From the NCBI GenBank assembly GCA_034189085.1, contig JAXHVH010000038.1, positions 1-23,648 of the forward strand: a DNA stretch of 23,648 nt, read 5' to 3'. Numbering within the stretch: position 1 is the first letter of the stretch; every line of letters begins with the position of its first letter. Shown here piece after piece: positions 7,514-14,400 of this stretch. A model generated the notes under the pieces. The model was not told the origin of the DNA. It did not search any database and saw nothing but the letters and a program-made list of their open reading frames with translations. The translations under genes were made by a program, and so were the position numbers. Source of the DNA: M55B129 sp034189085 (GTDB taxonomy: Bacteria > Bacillota > Dethiobacteria > DTU022).

Positions 7514-7556
7514 CTTCCCGATCTCCCCGCAAAGTGCTCTTCTGTAAACCCTTTTA

Positions 7557-7585
7557 ATCTTAATCATCCATTTCTGAAGCGTCAA
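7557..7585 (-). promoter_or_regulatory. Promoter of the ccm operon
   Basis: On the minus strand the -35 is TTGACG (7585-7580) and the -10 is TAAGAT (7562-7557), spaced by 17 bp. Transcription would begin near 7550, about 35 nt before the ccmA ATG at 7513. Matches are 5/6 and 4/6 to consensus. Confidence 0.55.
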
Positions 7586-7692
7586 GCCGTTTTCAAATGA
7601 CAATCCCTTCCCGGGATCCTTTGTCCCCTGCAAATGGCAGAATCAGTAAAACAATTAACTCTCAACATCCTGAAAAAAACAAATTCCATCAC

Positions 7693-7720
7693 TTCATAAG
7701 ACAAACTAAAATGATATAAT
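7693..7720 (+). promoter_or_regulatory. Promoter of rsmD
   Basis: The -10 TATAAT (7715-7720) is a perfect match. The -35 TTCATA (7693-7698) is 4/6 with a 16-bp spacer. The predicted start near 7727 leaves a 44-nt leader before the ATG at 7771. The first in-frame ATG at 7720 overlaps the -10 and is therefore unlikely to be the start. Confidence 0.55.
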
Positions 7721-7770
7721 TGTTTAACCCTGTTAATAACCATACTCCAATGGCTGACGGAGGGAGTTCC

Positions 7771-8313
7771 ATGAGAATCATTGCCGGTTCAAAAAAAGGA
7801 ATGAAGCTAAAAGCTCCCGGCGGAACATCTGTCCGTCCCACTGCCGACCGGGTCAGGGAAGCACTTTTCAACATACTCGGCCCCCTGGTTGGCGATGCTG
7901 TTTTCATTGATCTTTATGCCGGCAGCGGCGCAGTGGGTATAGAAGCTCTGAGCCGCGGCGCCTGCCAGGCAGTGTTCGTGGAAATAAAGCGGAAAAATAT
8001 TTCTCTTATCAGAAACAACCTGGCAAAAAGCGGTTTTACAGAAAGGTCCTTTCTTTTACACCAGGATGTGAACAGGGCTTTACCCTTCCTGGCAGGTAAA
8101 CAGTTCATGGCGGACCTCATATTCATGGATCCGCCCTATCTCAGCAAAGAAATCCCTACCGTGATCAAAACTATAGAGAGGCTATCCATCCTCTCGCCTG
8201 ATGGCCTGATCATAGTGGAACATTCCTGCTCCAACGGTGATTGGACCACAATATTTTCAAACTTTCGCCAGAAAAAGTACGGTCAAACCTGCCTGACCAT
8301 CATTAAACCTTAA
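7771..8313 (+). CDS. rsmD: 16S rRNA (guanine966-N2)-methyltransferase RsmD
   Basis: 180 aa. It begins MRIIAGSKKG, the usual RsmD opening, with GGAGG at 7759-7763 and 7-nt spacing. The S-adenosylmethionine site is F-I-D-L-Y-A-G-S-G-A-V-G-I-E (46-59), and the N2-methyltransferase motif DPPY is at 120-123. The R-P-T-A-D-R-V-R-E stretch (22-30) is also family-typical. It methylates G966 in 16S rRNA during 30S assembly. The gene stands alone between the ccm operon (divergent) and hisC (convergent). Confidence 0.94.
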   Translation: MRIIAGSKKGMKLKAPGGTSVRPTADRVREALFNILGPLVGDAVFIDLYAGSGAVGIEALSRGACQAVFVEIKRKNISLIRNNLAKSGFTERSFLLHQDVNRALPFLAGKQFMADLIFMDPPYLSKEIPTVIKTIERLSILSPDGLIIVEHSCSNGDWTTIFSNFRQKKYGQTCLTIIKP

Positions 8314-8368
8314 TTGCTATTTGACGAAGGACTACCCCTCCTGAAAAATCCCCAATCCGCCGACATGC

Positions 8369-9490
8369 TTAAGACTGCTCCGCCAGCACCTCTCTCAAGG
8401 CGATTAAAAACCGTTCATTCTGCTCTTCGGTACCATAGGTCAGCCTGATGTGAGTAGGTTGACCAAAAATATCGCCGGTGCGGACAATTACACCCTTCCT
8501 GAGAAGGGCCTGAAATGCCCGTCGTGAATCTGTTTTTATATCTATAAAACAGAAATTGGCCTGATCAGGAACTGGCTTGAGACCCATTCCCCTCAATCCC
8601 TCTTTAATCTGGTGACGTGCTCCCGCCACCAAAAGGCGGCTACGGACGACCTGCTCTTTATCATCCAGGGCAGCAGCTGCCGCTTTCTGGGCCATGGCAT
8701 TGACATTAAAAGGTTGCCGCACCCTGTTCAGATCGGCAATTATTTCAGCGGGGGCAATCCCATAACCAACTCGCAGTCCCGCAAGGCCATATATCTTTGA
8801 AAAAGTGCGCAAAGCAACTACCGGGTAACCCTGTTTGATGTAGTTTAGCCCGGAAATTTGTTCCGGATCATCGCTGTATTCTATGTAGGCCTGATCCAGG
8901 ATCAGAACAATGCCATCCGGCAAACGTTCAATAAACCGTCCCATCTGTTTTCCATTCACCACCGAACCCGTGGGGTTATTGGGATTGCAAATGAAAATTA
9001 ATTTTGTTTTATCGCTGGCTGCCTCAAGCATAGCATCCAGATCATAGGCAAAGTTTGCCCCCTTGAGCGGCACCATTTTCGGAATACCTCCCTGCAGGCG
9101 CATGGCAAACTCATACTCCGAAAAGCTCGGCACCGGCATTATTGCCTCTTCTCCCGGGCTGACATAGGCCAGGCTTAACATGGCCAGGAGTTCATCTGAC
9201 CCGTTGCCGAAAATTAACTGGTTTGAATCGACACCAAGCTTCCCGGCCAGTTTCTCTTTCAGGTAGTAATTATTGCCGTCCGGATAAATATGCATTTTAT
9301 CTGCATCGTCATGCATCGCCCTGGCAGCAAGCGGCGAAGGTCCAAGTGGATTTTCATTTGAAGCCATCTTGATAACATTTTTTAATCCAAGTTCTCTTTC
9401 CACTTCTTCAACCGGTTTTCCAGGTTCATAGGGCTTAATCAACTGCAGGCATTCACGTATTTCCGGTTTTTTCAATTTATATTCCTCCAT
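8369..9490 (-). CDS. hisC: Histidinol-phosphate aminotransferase HisC
   Basis: 373 aa, fold-type I PLP aminotransferase. The N-terminal L-I-K-P-Y-E-P-G-K-P and A-S-N-E-N-P-L-G-P-S-P (43-53) are HisC hallmarks. N-P-N-N-P-T-G is at 169-175, and the PLP lysine is Lys232 in TFSKIYGLAGLRVGYG. It converts imidazole-acetol phosphate to histidinol phosphate, and members often also act on aromatic amino acids. Two starts compete. The ATG at 9490 has only a weak site before it. A TTG at 9475 has GGAGG (9484-9488) eight bases upstream and gives 368 aa. Family N-termini allow either. It is divergent from the T-box operon that contains hisH and hisF. Confidence 0.92.
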   Translation of the reverse strand: MEEYKLKKPEIRECLQLIKPYEPGKPVEEVERELGLKNVIKMASNENPLGPSPLAARAMHDDADKMHIYPDGNNYYLKEKLAGKLGVDSNQLIFGNGSDELLAMLSLAYVSPGEEAIMPVPSFSEYEFAMRLQGGIPKMVPLKGANFAYDLDAMLEAASDKTKLIFICNPNNPTGSVVNGKQMGRFIERLPDGIVLILDQAYIEYSDDPEQISGLNYIKQGYPVVALRTFSKIYGLAGLRVGYGIAPAEIIADLNRVRQPFNVNAMAQKAAAAALDDKEQVVRSRLLVAGARHQIKEGLRGMGLKPVPDQANFCFIDIKTDSRRAFQALLRKGVIVRTGDIFGQPTHIRLTYGTEEQNERFLIALREVLAEQS

Positions 9491-9611
9491 ATCCTGTGTT
9501 AGTTGTTGCCGGCAAATGCGCCGGATGATGGTAATTTAGGCCGTTTGGACACCGGCTTAAAGAGGAAACATCTTCAACCCGGAGAAATAAACTCGCTTTT
9601 CTGACCACTAT

Positions 9612-9641
9612 TTTATATTTATTTTACCATACCCCTTGCAA
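9612..9641 (-). promoter_or_regulatory. Candidate hisC promoter
   Basis: On the minus strand TTGCAA (9641-9636) could be the -35 and TATAAA (9617-9612) the -10, with an 18-bp spacer. TTGCAA is its own reverse complement and is also the -35 of the divergent T-box promoter. The AT-rich stretch offers other -10 choices. Confidence 0.4.
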
Positions 9642-9664
9642 TCTCCTTTCAGGTCTGCTATAAT
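9636..9664 (+). promoter_or_regulatory. Promoter of the T-box operon
   Basis: The -35 TTGCAA (9636-9641), a 17-bp spacer and a perfect -10 TATAAT (9659-9664) preceded by TGC form an extended -10 promoter. The transcript would begin about 9671, leaving the whole T-box leader downstream. Confidence 0.75.
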
Positions 9665-9690
9665 TCCAAAATAATACGAGAATAAAAAAA

Positions 9691-9925
9691 CTGTGATGGG
9701 GTAAAACACTTTAACTTCCCGTTTAGAGAGGGGCTTCACCGGCTGCAAGAGCCCCCGGCCCGTTAAAGGAATAAGCCACCCCGGAGTTGTTGCGCTGAAA
9801 GTTTATCAAACCTGTAAGTGCGGCCGGTTGCAAAACCGTTACAGTGTTGAGAGGCCCGGAAAGGGCAAAAAGAGTGGTACCGCGGGAACAAACCCGTCTC
9901 TTCCAGAGAAGAGGCGGGTTTTCTT
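9691..9925 (+). promoter_or_regulatory. T-box riboswitch leader
   Basis: The T-box core AGAGTGGTACCGCGGG is at 9871-9886, and a leader terminator follows. Stem I can be drawn. The base helix is GGGGT (9698-9702) with ACCCC (9778-9782). The specifier loop has GAATAAGCC on its 3' side (9769-9777). The next helix is CTTTAAC (9709-9715) with GTTAAAG (9762-9768). The upper stem is GGGGCT (9730-9735) with AGCCCC (9750-9755). By the usual GAA-N-codon spacing the specifier is AAG (Lys, 9773-9775). GCC (Ala) and CAC (His) are also present. The TGGT (9875-9878) that pairs with the tRNA end implies discriminator base A, which fits Lys or Ala and argues against His. It controls the aminotransferase-hisHF-pdxST operon. 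Confidence 0.9.
9890..9925 (+). terminator. T-box leader terminator
   Basis: A 14-bp stem (9890-9903 with 9908-9921, one T-G pair) with loop CAGA is followed by a T-rich run. Its 5' arm follows the T-box bulge sequence directly, so antiterminator and terminator can be mutually exclusive, as in standard T-boxes. Confidence 0.9.
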
Positions 9926-10042
9926 GTTGATTGAAAATAATTGTCACCAGTGCCGGCCAGATCGGCTCTGGCAGCCGGGATAAAAAATTTAATTAATATC
10001 AAAAATCTTCTCGACTGTGACATCAATTAAGGAGGAAAAAGG

Positions 10043-11287
10043 ATGAAAACGAAGTGGAATCAGCTGTTTGCAGAACGAACCAGAAATATCAGTGGCTCGC
10101 AGATCCGCCAGTATTTTGCCCTGACAGAAAGACCGGAGGTAATCTCCTTCGCCGGAGGGTTCCCCGGTAATGAATTCTTCCCAACCGCCGAAATTGCTGA
10201 TGCCGTGTCCGGGCTGATGCGTGAAGAAGGACGTCAATCTCTGCAGTACAGTTCCACAGAAGGGAGCCTGGAGCTTCGAACTCTTATTGCCGAAAAAATG
10301 GGCCGTCAGAATGCACACTGTAACCCGGAAAATATTATCATAACCGATGGCTCTCAACAGGGAATCGATCTGCTGAGCCGTATTCTCATCAATCCGGGTG
10401 ATCCAGTTCTGGTTGAGGAACCGTCTTATATCGGAGGCACAAGCGCTTTTAGATCCCACGGGGGAACACCGGTAGGCATAAAAATGGACCACAACGGGCC
10501 ACTTCCTCTCTCAATGGAAAAAACGATCAGCATGCTCATTGCCAAAGGGAAACAGCCGAAGATGTTTTATACAGTATCCAATTTTCAGAATCCCACCAGC
10601 ACAACTACTTCTTACGAACGGCGCCTTGAGATACTGAAAATTGCTTCACGCTATAATATTATCATTGCCGAAGACAACCCTTACGGCGAACTCTGTTACG
10701 AAGGGGAAATACCTCCAAGCTACAAATCACTCGACAGGGAAGAACGGGTCGTCTACCTGGGTTCTTTCTCGAAAGTTCTTATACCCGGCATCCGGATAGG
10801 CTGGATGGCCGGACCCTCCCCCCTGATCGAAAAAGCAACTTTAACCAAGCAATCAACGGACCTCTGTTCCAGCTCGCTTGGCCAGCAACTGGCCTGCCGC
10901 CTTTCAAGGGAAGGTTTCGTGGAAAAACACACCCGCAAGCTGATCGATCTATATCGCCAGAAACGGGACGTCATGATCGAAGCAATGGATCATTACTTTC
11001 CTCCAGACATTGAGTTTAATCGGCCCAGTGGGGGGTTCTTCGTCTGGGTTAATTTCCCGTCTTCCTACCCCACCAGCAAGGAACTTCTCGAACTGGCCCT
11101 GCAGAAAAATGTTGCTTTTGTCCACGGAGAAGGATTCTCAAACAGCGGGGACGGCGGCACCCACAGCGCCCGCTTTTCATTCAGCCAACCCCCGCAGGAG
11201 CATATTAAAACAGGTATCAAGACACTGGGAAACCTTTTCTGGGAAATCGAAACCAGACAATCTCTCACAGCAACAGTGAAAATATAA
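10043..11287 (+). CDS. PLP-dependent aminotransferase, LysN/2-aminoadipate type
   Basis: 414 aa, class I/II aminotransferase of the group that includes LysN, kynurenine/alpha-aminoadipate and MocR-related aminotransferases. Visible motifs are FAGGFPGNEFFP near the N-terminus (36-47), A-E-D-N-P-Y-G-E-L with the PLP Asp211, and the PLP lysine Lys244 in SFSK. An R-I-G-W motif (251-254) follows. The usual N-P-T-G reads N-P-T-S (184-187). Family members transfer amino groups from aminoadipate, aromatic or branched-chain amino acids; the substrate cannot be read from sequence. The ATG at 10043 has an AAGGAGG site. It is the first gene after the T-box. A lysine specifier, if real, would favour a lysine-related role. 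Confidence 0.88.
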   Translation: MKTKWNQLFAERTRNISGSQIRQYFALTERPEVISFAGGFPGNEFFPTAEIADAVSGLMREEGRQSLQYSSTEGSLELRTLIAEKMGRQNAHCNPENIIITDGSQQGIDLLSRILINPGDPVLVEEPSYIGGTSAFRSHGGTPVGIKMDHNGPLPLSMEKTISMLIAKGKQPKMFYTVSNFQNPTSTTTSYERRLEILKIASRYNIIIAEDNPYGELCYEGEIPPSYKSLDREERVVYLGSFSKVLIPGIRIGWMAGPSPLIEKATLTKQSTDLCSSSLGQQLACRLSREGFVEKHTRKLIDLYRQKRDVMIEAMDHYFPPDIEFNRPSGGFFVWVNFPSSYPTSKELLELALQKNVAFVHGEGFSNSGDGGTHSARFSFSQPPQEHIKTGIKTLGNLFWEIETRQSLTATVKI

Positions 11288-11346
11288 CAGAACCTGCCGC
11301 AAATTGTCATTCAAGATAGGGTAAGCTAATTTGAAAGGGAAATATT

Positions 11347-11979
11347 ATGCCCTCGCTGGTAATAATAGATAGTGAATGCGCCAATTTAAGCAGTATTTAC
11401 CGGGCGACAGCCAGGGCTGGCCTGCAGCCGGTAATATCAGGTGATCCTGATCAGATAACGGGAGCCGGGGCGGTTATCTTCCCCGGTGTGGGTTCTTATG
11501 CCCATGCTGCGCAGTTACTGGTAAAAAAGGGGCTGGATAAAGTAATCATGGAAGTGGTTTCAAGGGGGGTCCCCTTTCTGGGCATCTGCCTCGGTATGCA
11601 GCTGCTCTGCAGCGAAAGCGAAGAAGCCGCCGACAAAACAATAAAAGGCCTGGACCTGATACCCGGACGGGTAAGGCGTTTCCCCCGAGGATTGCCTGTC
11701 CCTCACGTGGGTTGGAACCAGGTTGTGCCACTTGTAGAACACCCTCTATTTGAGGGACTGCCGGCAGGAAGCTATTTTTATTTTACTCATTCCTACTATG
11801 TCGATCCCTGCCAGAGTGAATTAACCCTTTCCCAAACCGATTACGGTTTCTCTTTTACTTCAGCGATATTTAAAAATAATGTTCTGGGAGTACAGTTTCA
11901 TCCCGAAAAAAGCGGCCCGGCAGGCTTGCACCTGCTTGGCAATTTTGGTAAGATTATAGCCGAACAGAGACAAAAATAA
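11347..11979 (+). CDS. hisH: Imidazole glycerol phosphate synthase glutaminase subunit HisH
   Basis: 210 aa, class I glutamine amidotransferase. The catalytic triad is Cys81 in GICLGMQ, with His185 and Glu187 in QFHPEKS. PHVGWN (119-124) and F-Y-F-T-H-S-Y are HisH-typical. It hydrolyses glutamine and passes ammonia to HisF. The N-terminal motif reads I-D-S-E-C-A-N-L instead of the common I-D-Y-G-x-G-N-L, resembling the enterobacterial form. The site AAAGGG precedes the ATG. It is followed by hisF after 22 bp. Confidence 0.95.
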   Translation: MPSLVIIDSECANLSSIYRATARAGLQPVISGDPDQITGAGAVIFPGVGSYAHAAQLLVKKGLDKVIMEVVSRGVPFLGICLGMQLLCSESEEAADKTIKGLDLIPGRVRRFPRGLPVPHVGWNQVVPLVEHPLFEGLPAGSYFYFTHSYYVDPCQSELTLSQTDYGFSFTSAIFKNNVLGVQFHPEKSGPAGLHLLGNFGKIIAEQRQK

Positions 11980-12001
11980 CCCGCCATTATAAGGAAATAA
12001 A

Positions 12002-12805
12002 ATGCTCGCCAAACGAATCATCCCATGTCTTGACGTCCGTGAAGGCCGGGTTGTTAAAGGAACCCGTTTTATCGACCTGAAAGATGCCGGAGATCCCGTT
12101 GAACTGGCCTCATATTACAATCGCGAAGGAGCGGACGAAATAGTATTTCTTGACATCACCGCTTCCATTGAGGGCCGAAAAGCTATTCTCGACGTGGTCA
12201 GGAGGACGGCAGAAGCAGTATTCATCCCTCTTACCGTAGGTGGAGGGATAGATTCTGTTGAATTAATGCAGGAACTGCTCCAGTGCGGAGCCGATAAAAT
12301 TTCCCTTAATACAGCCGCGCTGCGGGAGCCCTTCCTTATCCGGGCCGGTGCGGACCGCTTCGGCAGCCAGTGCATTGTTGCCGCAATCGATGCTCAACGA
12401 AAAGATAATTCTGCAGACAGCAATCCGAAATGGGAAGTTTATTCCCACGGAGGGCAAAAAGAAACGGGACGCGATGCCCTTGAATGGGCTGTGGAAGCCG
12501 AAAGGCTCGGTGCCGGAGAAATTTTACTTACCTCCATGGATGCTGACGGCACCCGGGAAGGTTATGACATTGAGCTTTTAAAAGCCGTTACCGGAGCAGT
12601 CGATATTCCGGTTATCGCCTCCGGGGGCGCCGGGAAAATGGAACATTTATTCGAGGCGCTGACTGCAGGCGGAGCCCATGCCGTGCTGGCTGCTTCAATT
12701 TTGCACTACGGGACCTGCCGGATTTCCGAAATAAAACAATATCTTGCCGAAAATGGTCTGCCGGTAAGACCTGTTGTTACCGGCATTGAAGCTTATGATT
12801 TGTGA
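12002..12805 (+). CDS. hisF: Imidazole glycerol phosphate synthase cyclase subunit HisF
   Basis: 267 aa, a (beta-alpha)8 barrel. The catalytic pair Asp11 (RIIPCLDV) and Asp130 (VAAID) sits at the family positions. Phosphate-binding motifs are T-V-G-G-G-I (78-83) and I-A-S-G-G-A-G near 200. It combines PRFAR with ammonia from HisH to give imidazole glycerol phosphate and AICAR, so it also feeds purine synthesis. The stop is TGA. pdxS starts 15 bp later. Confidence 0.97.
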   Translation: MLAKRIIPCLDVREGRVVKGTRFIDLKDAGDPVELASYYNREGADEIVFLDITASIEGRKAILDVVRRTAEAVFIPLTVGGGIDSVELMQELLQCGADKISLNTAALREPFLIRAGADRFGSQCIVAAIDAQRKDNSADSNPKWEVYSHGGQKETGRDALEWAVEAERLGAGEILLTSMDADGTREGYDIELLKAVTGAVDIPVIASGGAGKMEHLFEALTAGGAHAVLAASILHYGTCRISEIKQYLAENGLPVRPVVTGIEAYDL

Positions 12806-12820
12806 GAGGAGACAGTTGTA

Positions 12821-13705
12821 ATGAAAGAACAGGGTACCTATCGGGTTAAAAAAGGAATGGCTCAGATGCAAAAGGGCGGTGTAATCATGGATGTGACCAC
12901 CGTCGAACAGGCCAGGATTGCCGAAAAGGCCGGGGCAGTTGCCGTTATGGCCCTGGAACGTGTTCCAGCCGATATCAGGGCGGCAGGTGGAGTAGCCCGG
13001 ATGGCCGATCCCGAAATGATTTTAAAAATTATGGACGCTGTGACAATCCCAGTTATGGCCAAAGTCCGGATCGGCCATTTTGCCGAGGCGCAAATAATTG
13101 AAGAACTGGGAGTCGATTACATCGACGAGAGCGAAGTCCTCACCCCGGCCGATGAACAATACCACATCAATAAGCATCTCTTTACGATCCCCTTTGTCTG
13201 CGGAGCCAGAGATTTGGGTGAGGCACTGCGCCGTATTTCCGAGGGGGCGGCTATGATCCGTACCAAGGGCGAGCCGGGAACCGGTAATGTGGTTGAAGCA
13301 GTCCGTCACATGCGCCGGGTAATGGACCAAATTCGCCAGGTGGTGAGTAAAAAAGAAGACGAGCTCGTTGATCTGGCCAAGGAAATGGGAGTTTCAGTAG
13401 AGATGCTTGAAGAAGTCCGCAAAGAAGGCCGCCTTCCGGTGGTTAACTTTGCCGCCGGTGGGATTGCTTCCCCCGCTGATGCTTCCCTGATGATGCAGCT
13501 TGGATCCGACGGGATATTTGTCGGTTCTGGCATCTTCAAGGCAGCCAATCCCGAAAAAGTTGCCGATGCCATTGTCCAGGCCACACTGCACTACGATGAT
13601 CCAAAAGTGCTGGCGCAGGTCTCAAAAGGTCTCGGTGAAGCAATGCCCGGTGTGGAAATGTCGACGTTAACTTCCACCGACCGGATGCAGGAAAGAGGAA
13701 TCTAA
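12821..13705 (+). CDS. pdxS: Pyridoxal 5'-phosphate synthase subunit PdxS
   Basis: 294 aa, the full usual length. Asp24, the Schiff-base Lys81 (VMAKVRIGHF) and the second lysine Lys149 (RTKGEPGTGN) are all at the expected positions. PdxS is the TIM-barrel synthase that makes PLP from ribose 5-phosphate, glyceraldehyde 3-phosphate and ammonia supplied by PdxT. A GAGGAG site lies upstream. PdxT follows after 5 bp. Its product is the cofactor of the first gene of this operon and of HisC. Confidence 0.98.
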   Translation: MKEQGTYRVKKGMAQMQKGGVIMDVTTVEQARIAEKAGAVAVMALERVPADIRAAGGVARMADPEMILKIMDAVTIPVMAKVRIGHFAEAQIIEELGVDYIDESEVLTPADEQYHINKHLFTIPFVCGARDLGEALRRISEGAAMIRTKGEPGTGNVVEAVRHMRRVMDQIRQVVSKKEDELVDLAKEMGVSVEMLEEVRKEGRLPVVNFAAGGIASPADASLMMQLGSDGIFVGSGIFKAANPEKVADAIVQATLHYDDPKVLAQVSKGLGEAMPGVEMSTLTSTDRMQERGI

Positions 13706-13710
13706 GCTTA

Positions 13711-14295
13711 ATGAAAATCGGAGTTCTCTCTGTTCAAGGTGCCGTAACAGAACATCTGCGGCACCTTGAACAGTGTAAAGTAGAAAGTATCGCCGTAAAA
13801 AACAGGAATGCCCTGTGTCAGGTAAGCGGCCTGATTATTCCCGGTGGAGAAAGCACGACCATCGGTAAGCTAATCTCAATCTTCGGCCTGGCCGATTCAA
13901 TCCGGGAGCGCAGTAAAGAAGGGAACCTTGCTGTTTTCGGCACCTGTGCAGGGATGATCCTTATGGCCAGAGATATATCCGATGGTTTGCCCGGACAGCC
14001 GAGCCTTAACCTGATGGATGTACAGGTCAAACGCAATGCTTTCGGCCGCCAGAGGGAAAGCTTTGAAACGGAATTGCAGTTTGACTCGCTGACCTATCCC
14101 CTGACCGCTGTGTTCATCAGAGCACCAATAATTGAGAAGGCAGGGCCGGGAGTAACAGTCCTTGCTTCTCTGCCCGAAGGAATTGTTGCAGCCAGGCAGG
14201 ACAACCTGCTGGCTACATCTTTTCACCCGGAGCTGGTGGATGATCTGCGCATTCACCAGTATTTTATTGACATGTGCTGCAGTTTAATTTCCTGA
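13711..14295 (+). CDS. pdxT: Pyridoxal 5'-phosphate synthase glutaminase subunit PdxT
   Basis: 194 aa, class I glutaminase. It opens MKIGVLSVQGAVTEH, has P-G-G-E-S-T-T (44-50), nucleophile Cys79 in FGTCAGMIL, and His172/Glu174 in SFHPEL. It supplies ammonia to PdxS. It is the last gene of the T-box operon. A candidate bidirectional terminator follows before the convergent guaA. Confidence 0.97.
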   Translation: MKIGVLSVQGAVTEHLRHLEQCKVESIAVKNRNALCQVSGLIIPGGESTTIGKLISIFGLADSIRERSKEGNLAVFGTCAGMILMARDISDGLPGQPSLNLMDVQVKRNAFGRQRESFETELQFDSLTYPLTAVFIRAPIIEKAGPGVTVLASLPEGIVAARQDNLLATSFHPELVDDLRIHQYFIDMCCSLIS

Positions 14296-14360
14296 AGTGA
14301 AAATGAAGAATGAATCTACCGGTTTTAACGGTTTAATATATGATCCATCTAAAATTAAAT

Positions 14361-14400
14361 CTCGCCAATCTTTAATCAGAAAGGCGGGCTATTTGTTTCT
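14361..14400 (+). terminator. Candidate terminator between convergent pdxT and guaA
   Basis: CTCGCC (14361-14366) pairs with GGCGGG (14383-14388), continuing past a 2x2 internal loop with TCT/AGA. A T-rich run CTATTTGTTTCT follows on the plus strand. On the minus strand the same hairpin is followed by ATTTAATTTT, so it may serve both directions. The stem is imperfect and the T run is interrupted. The remaining bases 14296-14360 hold nothing I can name. Confidence 0.5.

Noticed and set aside
7514..7633. N-terminal extension of CcmA
   Set aside because: It contains the predicted ccm promoter, has no family resemblance and lacks a ribosome binding site at the upstream start.
8314..8368. Terminator between convergent rsmD and hisC
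   Set aside because: No convincing hairpin with a T run on either strand.
9777..9779. CAC histidine specifier for the T-box, attractive because hisHF are downstream
   Set aside because: It lies too far from the GAA of the specifier loop, partly inside the base helix. The TGGT sequence also does not fit the C discriminator of bacterial tRNA-His. Kept only as an alternative.
9723..10492. Minus-strand open frames over the T-box leader and the aminotransferase start
   Set aside because: The structured RNA leader and the strongly supported plus-strand gene explain the sequence. These frames show no known motif.
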